48,288 nucleotides of DNA from contig JABWBP010000056.1 of assembly GCA_013360445.1 (NCBI GenBank), forward strand, positions 1 through 48,288, in the 5' to 3' direction. The position numbers and the translations under genes are program-made. The stretch comes from Calditrichaceae bacterium (GTDB lineage: Bacteria > Calditrichota > Calditrichia > RBG-13-44-9 > J075). Positions 34,054 through 41,504 of this stretch are shown here, piece by piece. The notes under the pieces are model-generated. The model searched no databases, was not told where the DNA came from, and saw nothing but the letters and a program-made list of their open reading frames with translations. Each line of letters starts with the position of its first letter. Position 1 is the first letter of the stretch.

Positions 34054-34082
34054 ATTATATGCCCTTATTTTCCAGAATTCAA
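34054..34082 (-). promoter_or_regulatory. strong sigma70-type promoter of the sps-sus unit
   Basis: Read on the minus strand: -35 TTGAAT (34077-34082), 17-base spacer, -10 TATAAT (34054-34059). The start point near 34047 leaves an untranslated leader of about 100 bases before the sps start, longer than for the other genes here. Confidence 0.65.
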
Positions 34083-34219
34083 GCTTCGTCTGAAAAAAAT
34101 GGCCCAATTTCGGATGAGGGAGGGGAGGAGAGTGGAACCCTTAGTTGCACGCGTGCCAGTTTTCTGTTATATTTATTCCGCTTTTGAAGCAAACGAAAAA
34201 TTCCGGAGCGCGTTCCGCG

Positions 34220-35425
34220 GTGAGCTATCGAATACGCCTGAAAATATTTGCTGAATCTCTAAGGGAAAGCCTCATCATTGTCCGGGAAAGCGGGTTGCTG
34301 AAGGCGATGGGAGGGATTCTGCTGCTTACCTTTATTGCTGCGTTAGCAGTGATGTTTTTTGAGTTGCAAAACTCCGCCAGCAACATGGTCAGCGACCGCG
34401 GGGCCGGTTTTGCCCATAAGTTCTGGGAGACGATCTGGTGGGCGTTGATCACCATGACCACGGTCGGCTACGGCGATAAATATCCCATCACCACCGGGGG
34501 GCGGGTGGTGGGCATCTTCGTGGCGTTTTCCGGGGTGGCGCTATTGTCTATCTTCACCGCGACGATCTCTTCGGTTTTAGTTGCTCGAAAAATCAAGGAG
34601 GGTAAAGGATTGCAGAACATCCACTGGAAAAATCACATCCTGATCTGCGGCTGGAACTTTCAAGTTGAACAACTGCTGCAAGCGTTCGAGAGCATCTCCC
34701 GGGAATCCCATCCCGCTATCGTACTGGTCAACGATGTTCAGGAAGAGATTATCCATGACCTGATTCTCCGCCAAAAAGACCTCAAGGTAAAATTTGTGCG
34801 GGGAGATTTTTCCAACGAAGCGGCGCTGCAACGCGCTAACATCAAATTTGCCCGGGCCGCGATCATCCTCCCGGATCTCTCGGAAAAAACCATCTCCCAG
34901 GCGGATGATAAAACCCTGTTATCCGTGCTGGTGGCCAAATCCCTCAATCCCAAACTCAAGGTGTACGCCCACATTCTGAATCCCAATAACGCCGGCCATT
35001 TTCGCCACGCCGAGGTGGATGAATTCATTCTCCGCGACGGGTACACCAGTTTTTTGCTGGCCCAGCACGTGGTTGCTCCCGGGGTGCCGCAGTTTTTTGA
35101 TCAGATGCTGAATTTGAGCGCCGCCGATAAAGTGCAGCGGGTTAGCATCCCGCCGGCATTTGTCGGTAAAACCGTTGCGGAATTGCAGGAGCATTTCAGG
35201 GGCGCCCGCCAGGCGATTTTCCTGGGCATCGTCTCCGAGGAAGAGCCTTTTAATGTGCGGGATATACTGGCCGAGGAGCATTCCTACTTAGACGCCTATA
35301 TCGATCGGAAATTGAAGGAGTCCGGGCGGGGCGGGGCCGCGCGGCAAAAAATCCGCGTGGCCATCAACCCTCCGAAAGATTATCGCATTCAAGAGAGAGA
35401 TTACGCTTTAATCCTTGCTCAATAA
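34220..35425 (+). CDS. potassium channel with TrkA/RCK-type domain
   Basis: A protein of about 401 residues with two membrane helices around a pore loop carrying the K+ selectivity filter TVGYGD (81-86). An RCK/TrkA-N domain follows (HILICGWNFQVEQLL from about residue 138), and a C-terminal region (about 300-401) resembles TrkA-C. It is an MthK-like gated K+ channel. The GCGWN-like glycine motif is shortened, so nucleotide binding is uncertain. The start is taken as GTG at 34220, with GGAG 11 bases upstream; the longer in-frame version starts with TTG and has no ribosome site. A cyclic-nucleotide-binding protein gene starts 36 bases after its stop. Confidence 0.85.
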   Translation: MSYRIRLKIFAESLRESLIIVRESGLLKAMGGILLLTFIAALAVMFFELQNSASNMVSDRGAGFAHKFWETIWWALITMTTVGYGDKYPITTGGRVVGIFVAFSGVALLSIFTATISSVLVARKIKEGKGLQNIHWKNHILICGWNFQVEQLLQAFESISRESHPAIVLVNDVQEEIIHDLILRQKDLKVKFVRGDFSNEAALQRANIKFARAAIILPDLSEKTISQADDKTLLSVLVAKSLNPKLKVYAHILNPNNAGHFRHAEVDEFILRDGYTSFLLAQHVVAPGVPQFFDQMLNLSAADKVQRVSIPPAFVGKTVAELQEHFRGARQAIFLGIVSEEEPFNVRDILAEEHSYLDAYIDRKLKESGRGGAARQKIRVAINPPKDYRIQERDYALILAQ

Positions 35426-35461
35426 TTATTCTCCGAAAAACAAACCCGGGTGAATGAAGCC

Positions 35462-35971
35462 ATGATCGATTTCAAATATTTGAGCAATTACGCGATCTTC
35501 AAGGATCTAACCGACGCGGAATTGGAGCAGATCTATTCTGTTCTACACTTTAAATCGTTCCAAAATGGAGATAAGATCTTTGAAGAGGGGGAGAGGGGAG
35601 AGGCGATGTATATTCTCCTGGAAGGTGAAATCGAAATCTCCAAGCCCTTGACCCTGTTGAAAGATAAGTTGGGGAAGGTGAACCGCGACAACATGGCCCT
35701 CATTCGCCTGAAACAGGAAGACCACCCCTGCGTGGGGGAAATGGTGCTTTTCGGCGACAGCGATATCCGCAGCGCCACCGCCATTGCCATTCAAGCCAGC
35801 AAGTTCGGGGTCATCGAGAAAGACGAGTTTTTGCAGTTGGCGGGGAGTAATAGCGCGCTGGGCTACAAAGTGATGAAAAATCTGGCCCGGATCATGGGCG
35901 AGCGGTTAAAAAAAGCTAATCAGGACATTCTGAAATTGACCACCGCCTTCACCCTGGCGCTGGAAGAATAG
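35462..35971 (+). CDS. cyclic-nucleotide-binding domain protein
   Basis: A 169-residue stand-alone CNB domain. It opens with LSNYAIFKDLTDAELEQI and has the FEEGERGEAMYILLEGEIEIS core, GEMVLFGDSDIRSATA as the phosphate-binding cassette (the Arg is present), and a C-terminal helix (GERLKKANQDILKLTTA). There is no DNA-binding helix-turn-helix, so it is not a CRP-type regulator. Its position just after the K+ channel gene suggests the two act together, perhaps with cNMP control of the channel supplied in trans (inference). The start is the ATG at 35462; the upstream in-frame GTG is less likely. Confidence 0.8.
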   Translation: MIDFKYLSNYAIFKDLTDAELEQIYSVLHFKSFQNGDKIFEEGERGEAMYILLEGEIEISKPLTLLKDKLGKVNRDNMALIRLKQEDHPCVGEMVLFGDSDIRSATAIAIQASKFGVIEKDEFLQLAGSNSALGYKVMKNLARIMGERLKKANQDILKLTTAFTLALEE

Positions 35972-36035
35972 GACGGCGTTCGTGCGTTATGGTGTTTGGG
36001 GGATAGGATCGTGAGTGTGATTAGCCAGAGGTAAT

Positions 36036-36112
36036 TCGTGAAGCGTAAAACGTGATGCGTAAATTTTACGCATTACGCAATACGCATTACGCTTCACGTA
36101 TCACGCTTCATT
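36036..36112. repeat. ATGCGTAAAACGTGA word repeat with perfect centre
   Basis: Left words CGTGAAGCGTAAAACGTGAT and right words ATTACGCTTCACGTATCACG enclose GATGCGTAAATTTTACGCAT (36053-36072), giving a long imperfect hairpin. It lies 17 bases beyond the protease stop, between convergent genes. Same family as 4551-4650 and 22863-22906. Confidence 0.8.
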
Positions 36113-36128
36113 CCCGGCAAAAGCGCTT

Positions 36129-38219
36129 TCACTTTTTAGCTAACAGCAAGAAATCTCCCAGGATATGGCCGCTCTCCTTCAAGAGCAGGTCCTTTTTCAA
36201 TCCCTGGTGATTGGGTGTGCGGGCGTCCGCAATGGCAGCGGAATCAGCCGCCGCCCCGTCCTGGGTCTCTCCCTCGGCGAGCAGATCCTCTTTTTCCACC
36301 TTATTCCGTTCCGCCAGGCGTTTCGCTTCCTGTAAGGAAATCCGGGTCTGGTTCTGTTGCTCCTCTAACTCCGCCAGGTTTTCCATTAACTTTTTATACT
36401 CTTCATTCTGGCCCAGGCGCAGATTGGATTCCTGCTTCAAGCGCTTTGCCAGGGAGGAGAAATCATTTTCCGGGGCGAATTTCACCGGATCGATGCGGTC
36501 CCACAGCAGCGCGTTTCTCTGAACGCTCTCCCCGATCTCCATTTTATCGAAGCGGGAGGGGAAGGAAATATCCGGTATCACCCCCACGTGCTGGGTGCTG
36601 CCGCCGTTCACCCGGTAGAATTTGGCGATGGTCATCTTCAACTGCCCTAACCGTTCGGCGGGGTTTCGGTAATAGCGGTTCAGGTCGAAAGCATTTTGAA
36701 CCGTTCCTTTCCCGTAAGACTGGCTCCCGATAACGATGCCGCGGCGATAATCCTGAATCGCTGCGGCAAAAATTTCCGACGCGGAAGCGCTCAGCCGATC
36801 TACTAGCACCGCCAGGGGGCCCTGGTAAATCTTGCCCGGGCGGGTATCCCATTGCACGTCCACCCCGCCGCCGGCATTGCGCACTTGCACCACCGGGCCT
36901 TTGTCGATGAACAGGCCGGTCAGCTCCACCGCTTCATCCAGAAAACCCCCGCCGTTGCCGCGCAGGTCGATGACGATGCCATCGACCCCTTGCTGCTCCA
37001 ACGCTTCAACGAGTTTCTTGACGTCGCCGGAAGTGCTCTTGTAATCCTTTTCCCCGCGCCGGCGGGCTTCATAGTCGGAGTAGAATGAGGGGATGTTGAT
37101 AATCCCCAGGGTCAATTTTTTGCCCTGGTGAATAATTTGCAAGGTATCGCTTTTGGCGGAACGGTCTTCTAACTTGATCTTGTCGCGCACCAGGGCGATG
37201 GTGTCCGCGGGGGCATTCGCCGGGGCGCCGGAGCGCAGCACTTGCAGGCGCACCACCGTGGATTTCTTCCCCCGGATCAATTGCACCACGTCGTCGATCC
37301 GCCAGCCGATCACGTCAACAATTTCCCCGTCCATATCCTGCCCCACCCCGATAATCCGGTCGTTGGGAAATAATTGCCGGCTCTTTTCCGCCGGGCCGCC
37401 GGGTACGATCTCTACCACCTTGGTATAGTCGCTTTCCGTGGTCAGGCGCGCCCCGATTCCTTCCAGCGATTGGCTCATCTGGATTTTGAAATCGTCGAAA
37501 TCCTTGGGGGAAAAATAGTTGGTATGGGGGTCGAAGGATTCCGCCAGGGAATTCATCAACAATTGGAAAACATCCTCGCTCTGGTACTGGGTAACATTTT
37601 TCTGAATGCGTTTATAGCGGTTGCGCAGGGTTTCCGCAATGCTGTTCCAGTCTTTTCCATTCAGTTTCAGGTTCAGGGCTTCGTTTTTCAGGCGTTTCCG
37701 CCATAATTCATCTAATTCCGCCTTCGTTTTTGGCCAGGGCGCATTCTCCCGCTCCACTTCCAGGTACTCATCTATCGTAAAGTCGAATTCCCGGTTCAGC
37801 AGTTGAAAAACGTGCTCCAATCGCTCCGCCACCCGGGTTTCGTAGAGGTTGAAAATCTCGTAGGCCTGTTCCACCTGCCCGGACAGCAGGTAGTCATCGA
37901 ACATGTAGCGATGGGCTTCCAGCGATTTGATATCCGACGCCAGAAAATAGGTGCGATTAAAATCTAAGAATTTCAGATACTCGTCAAAAATCTGCGAAGA
38001 GAGGGAATCGTCGATCTGCTTCCGCTGGTAGTGATTGCGCATCAGCAACTGCGAGACCAGTTGGCTGACGTTGCGATGCTGCGGCTCCGGCGCCAGGGCG
38101 GCGAAACGAACCTGGGTGGTGTCCGCCAACGCGGAGGCCGGGCGCTGCGGCTGGCCGTTTTGGGCCGCAAGATACCATCCGGCCAGGAGAATCCAGAAAA
38201 ATACCGCCATTCTTTTCAT
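36129..38219 (-). CDS. tail-specific (C-terminal processing) protease, S41 family
   Basis: A protein of about 696 residues with a signal peptide (MKRMAVFFWILLAGWYLAAQ). The N-terminal Tsp/Prc helical domain (LVSQLLMRNHYQRKQIDDSL...FLDFNRTYFLASDI) precedes a PDZ domain (about 220-310) and the S41 peptidase. The catalytic Ser is in DRLSASASEIF (about 475) and the Lys in QSYGKGTVQ (about 502). A Prc-type C-terminal extension follows. It should degrade or trim C-termini of periplasmic proteins. The start at 38219 has GAGG 9 bases upstream; an ATG 7 codons upstream is a possible alternative. Confidence 0.9.
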   Translation of the reverse strand: MKRMAVFFWILLAGWYLAAQNGQPQRPASALADTTQVRFAALAPEPQHRNVSQLVSQLLMRNHYQRKQIDDSLSSQIFDEYLKFLDFNRTYFLASDIKSLEAHRYMFDDYLLSGQVEQAYEIFNLYETRVAERLEHVFQLLNREFDFTIDEYLEVERENAPWPKTKAELDELWRKRLKNEALNLKLNGKDWNSIAETLRNRYKRIQKNVTQYQSEDVFQLLMNSLAESFDPHTNYFSPKDFDDFKIQMSQSLEGIGARLTTESDYTKVVEIVPGGPAEKSRQLFPNDRIIGVGQDMDGEIVDVIGWRIDDVVQLIRGKKSTVVRLQVLRSGAPANAPADTIALVRDKIKLEDRSAKSDTLQIIHQGKKLTLGIINIPSFYSDYEARRRGEKDYKSTSGDVKKLVEALEQQGVDGIVIDLRGNGGGFLDEAVELTGLFIDKGPVVQVRNAGGGVDVQWDTRPGKIYQGPLAVLVDRLSASASEIFAAAIQDYRRGIVIGSQSYGKGTVQNAFDLNRYYRNPAERLGQLKMTIAKFYRVNGGSTQHVGVIPDISFPSRFDKMEIGESVQRNALLWDRIDPVKFAPENDFSSLAKRLKQESNLRLGQNEEYKKLMENLAELEEQQNQTRISLQEAKRLAERNKVEKEDLLAEGETQDGAAADSAAIADARTPNHQGLKKDLLLKESGHILGDFLLLAKK

Positions 38220-38526
38220 GGAAATGCCTCGCTTAAACATCTTTATTTTATGGATACTATTCATCAAACTACCTCTTCCGACGTTTAAATTTACATCATT
38301 AACCGAGTTTCTCAAAATTAGTTTCTAAAATTAAAATGATTTTGTAATACTTTTTTTGTAAATTGAACACTGTTTCCGGGTATGATCGCCGCTCTGGCCG
38401 CGAGGCAGAGGGATTTGTGAATTTAGAAATAGCGCCTTTTTAAATGAGATTTCCGGGTGCGACGGTTTAGCCGCCTGACGCTCGTTCAATATAGATAATC
38501 TATCATCATTTAAAAAGGGATCCGTT
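38220..38526. other. divergent intergenic region with leader hairpin
   Basis: AT-rich gap between the protease and fadE starts. The first half (38220-38430) has AT-rich candidate promoter sequence but no clear box pair. The second half holds perfect 13-base arms CCTTTTTAAATGA / TCATTTAAAAAGG (38435-38447, 38506-38518). The right arm covers the AAGG ribosome site of fadE. Confidence 0.55.
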
Positions 38527-40290
38527 ATGAAGACCGGAGGAGAATTCTTAGTCTCCCGGGCCGGATCGGAGAAGATCTTCACCCGGGAAAATTTTACCGA
38601 TGATCAACTGCAATTCTTAGAACTGGCCAGGGAATTTGCCCTCCAGGAAATCTACCCCAACCTCGAGGCAATCGAAAAGTACAACCCGGAATTAATGCGC
38701 GGCCTGATGCGCAAAGCCGGTGAAATCGGCTTTTTGGGCATCGACGTGCCGGAAAATTACGGCGGGTTATCCCTCGACAAAACCACCTCGGCTATTTTAA
38801 CCGAATCCGTTTCCTTCAGCCAGTGCGCCAGTTTCAGCGTCACCATCGCCGCGCACGTCTCCATCGGCACCCTGCCGATTGTATTTTTCGGCACGCCGGA
38901 GCAAAAACAAAAGTACCTTCCCAAACTGGTCAGCGCGGAAATTTTGAGCGCCTACTGCCTCACCGAACCCACGGCCGGCTCGGACGCGCTTTCGATCCGT
39001 TCCACCGCGGCTCTTTCAGAGGATCAAAAGCACTATATTCTGAATGGGACCAAACAATTCATCACCAATGGCCGCTGGGCAGACCTCTACATCGTCTTCG
39101 CCCGGGTGAACGGCAAGGATTTTACCGCTTTTATCGTGGAGCGCAACACGCCCGGGGTGCAGCCCGGCAAGGAGGAGCACAAGTTAGGGCAAAAAGGGGC
39201 TTCCACGTGCAGCATCACTTTCGAAAACGCCAAAGTGCCCGTGGAAAACGTGCTGCATCAGGTGGGCAGGGGCGCGGAGGTGGCCTTCAACAGCCTGAAC
39301 ATGGGGCGTTTCAAATTGGGGGCGGCGGATTTGGGCGGCTGCAAGGTGTGCATCAACCAGTCTATGAAATACGCCCTGGAACGCTGGCAATTCGGGCAGC
39401 CGATCGCCCATTTCGACGCCATCAAGGGCAAATTCGGGGACATGATCCTGCGCACCTTCGCGTTGGACAGCATGGTCTATCGCACCGCCGGCCTGCTGGA
39501 TGAATCGATCTCCCGGGTCGATCCCGATTCGCCCAATTACTTTTCCGAAGTCGCCCAGGCAATCGAGAACCACGCCATCGAGTGCTCCATGTGCAAGGTT
39601 TTCGGGAGCGAGGCGCTGTGGTCCAACGCGGATTCCGGCCTGCAGGTGTACGGGGGATACGGATTCACGGAAGATTATCCCATGGCCCGCATTATCCGGG
39701 ATTCCCGGGTGGATCGCCTCTACGAGGGTACCAACGAGATCAACCGCCAGGTGATCGTGGGGTATTTCCTGAAGAGGGCGTTGATGGAAGAATTGCCGAT
39801 CCGGGAGGCGATCAAGGCCAGCCTGCGCCCCGGCGGCGAAGGGTTGGCGGCGTTTAGCGGCCCCCTGGCCGCGGAAATGAACGCGCTGGAAACCGCCAAA
39901 CGCCTGGCCCTGCTGACTTTTCACCACGCCCTGGTAAAACACGGCCAGGATTTGCTCAACGAGCAGCAATTGGCCGAAGCGCTGAGCGATATTTTCACGG
40001 ACGTGTATGCCATGGACAGCACGATTTCCCGGGTAAACCAGTACCTCGAGGCCCACGGGAATGAGGAAATGCGCTTAACCATCGCAGGAGCCTTCTGCGC
40101 GGAAAGAATCTTCGCCATCGGCGCGGCGGCGGAGAAGATCATTTACAGCCTGCTTTCCGGGGAGGGGTTGAAAATGGCGCTCGAGCGCATTCACGCCCTG
40201 CGCGAAAAGATGGCGCTTCCTTACGATGTCTTCAAAATGAAGCGCGCGCTGGCGGAGGATTTGTATTCCCACGGGGAATACCGGTTTTAA
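38527..40290 (+). CDS. fadE: acyl-CoA dehydrogenase (FadE-type)
   Basis: A 587-residue FAD-dependent acyl-CoA dehydrogenase. It has CLTEPTAGSDALS for FAD/substrate binding, GQKGASTCSITFENAKVP, and YGGYGFTEDYPMARIIRDSR with the conserved RLYEGTNEINR, where the Glu fits the catalytic base. An additional about 190-residue C-terminal helical extension makes it longer than MCAD-type enzymes and like the Bacillus FadE or VLCAD layout. It performs the first step of beta-oxidation. The start at 38527 has AAGGG 7 bases upstream, inside an inverted repeat. It is the first gene of a three-gene fad operon. Confidence 0.9.
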   Translation: MKTGGEFLVSRAGSEKIFTRENFTDDQLQFLELAREFALQEIYPNLEAIEKYNPELMRGLMRKAGEIGFLGIDVPENYGGLSLDKTTSAILTESVSFSQCASFSVTIAAHVSIGTLPIVFFGTPEQKQKYLPKLVSAEILSAYCLTEPTAGSDALSIRSTAALSEDQKHYILNGTKQFITNGRWADLYIVFARVNGKDFTAFIVERNTPGVQPGKEEHKLGQKGASTCSITFENAKVPVENVLHQVGRGAEVAFNSLNMGRFKLGAADLGGCKVCINQSMKYALERWQFGQPIAHFDAIKGKFGDMILRTFALDSMVYRTAGLLDESISRVDPDSPNYFSEVAQAIENHAIECSMCKVFGSEALWSNADSGLQVYGGYGFTEDYPMARIIRDSRVDRLYEGTNEINRQVIVGYFLKRALMEELPIREAIKASLRPGGEGLAAFSGPLAAEMNALETAKRLALLTFHHALVKHGQDLLNEQQLAEALSDIFTDVYAMDSTISRVNQYLEAHGNEEMRLTIAGAFCAERIFAIGAAAEKIIYSLLSGEGLKMALERIHALREKMALPYDVFKMKRALAEDLYSHGEYRF

Positions 40291-40355
40291 ACGTGCGGGG
40301 AATCGAGGTGCATGATCTTTTTACTCAGAATCCGAAAAAAAGGAGTAAATCAGCC

Positions 40356-41492
40356 ATGAAGCAAGAACGTTTTAGCGTCATTATCGACGCAGTGCGCAGC
40401 CCCATGGGCGTCAAAAACGGGCAGATGGTGGGAATGCGGATGGACGACCTCACCGCCCAGGTGATTCAAGGTCTCCTGAAACGCGTTTCCAAATTGCCGG
40501 TGGAAAAAATCGATGATGTAATTTTGGGATGCGCCTTCCCGGAAGGCCCCCAGGGAATGCTGTTAGCGCGTTCCGCGGCGGTTTTAGCGGGAATCCCCAA
40601 AGAAGCCGGCGGCAAAGTGGTGAACCGCTTTTGCGGCTCTTCCATGGACGCGGTTCACCAGGCCGATTATGCCATTGCCGCGGGCGACGCGGAAGCGGTG
40701 ATCGCCGCGGGAGTGGAGGACATGATCTCGGTGCCCATGGGCGGGTTCAATCCCAGCTTCCACCCGGAGCTGGTGAAGCAGAATTTCTACATCGGCATGG
40801 GCGAAACTGCGGAAATTTTAGCCAAAGAGGGCGAAATCAGCCGGGAAGCGCAGGAAGCCTTCGCGGTTTCTTCCCATCGCAAAGCGCTGGAGGCCATGAA
40901 AAACGGGCGTTTCGATAATGAAATCATTCCCGTCATCCATAACGGCATGATGATCGAGCATGACGAGGGCCCCCGGGAGCCGGATTTGGAAAAGATCAAA
41001 TCCCTGAAACCGGCGTTCGACAAGAACGGAACCATTACCGCCGCCACCAGCAGCCCCATCTCCATCGGCGCGGCGGCGCTGCTGCTCGCCAGCAATACCC
41101 TCGCCAATGAGTACGGGCTGAAACCGCGCGCCCGGATTCTTTCCCGCGCCGTCGCCGGGGTGGATTGGGAACGCATGGGCATGGGACCGCTGCCCGCCGC
41201 CAAAAAAGCTTTGCGGAGAGCAAGACTCAATCTCGGCGACATCGAGGTCATCGAGCTGAACGAAGCGTTTGCCGCCCAGTCGCTCTACGTCATCAACAAC
41301 GGCGGCTGGCCGATGGAAAAGATTAATTTGAACGGCGGCGCGATCGCCCTCGGGCATCCTTTAGGCTGCTCCGGCGCGCGCATCCTCGCCACCCTCCTGA
41401 ACGTGATGGAGCAGAAAAATGCCCGCCTCGGCCTGGCGACCATGTGCATCGGCAGCGGGCAGGGCATTGCGACCATCATCGAGCGGATGTGA
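40356..41492 (+). CDS. fadA: acetyl-CoA acyltransferase (thiolase)
   Basis: A 378-residue thiolase with the nucleophilic Cys93 (VVNRFCGSSMDAV), the NEAFAAQ block, GHPLGCSGAR with the catalytic His, and the second Cys in CIGSGQG. It cleaves 3-ketoacyl-CoA to acetyl-CoA and a shortened acyl-CoA. The start at 40356 has AGGAG 10 bases upstream; the longer in-frame form would start in spacer DNA. It sits between fadE and the multifunctional gene, whose start lies 12 bases after its stop. Confidence 0.93.
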   Translation: MKQERFSVIIDAVRSPMGVKNGQMVGMRMDDLTAQVIQGLLKRVSKLPVEKIDDVILGCAFPEGPQGMLLARSAAVLAGIPKEAGGKVVNRFCGSSMDAVHQADYAIAAGDAEAVIAAGVEDMISVPMGGFNPSFHPELVKQNFYIGMGETAEILAKEGEISREAQEAFAVSSHRKALEAMKNGRFDNEIIPVIHNGMMIEHDEGPREPDLEKIKSLKPAFDKNGTITAATSSPISIGAAALLLASNTLANEYGLKPRARILSRAVAGVDWERMGMGPLPAAKKALRRARLNLGDIEVIELNEAFAAQSLYVINNGGWPMEKINLNGGAIALGHPLGCSGARILATLLNVMEQKNARLGLATMCIGSGQGIATIIERM

Positions 41493-41504
41493 AGGAGGTG
41501 AAAA

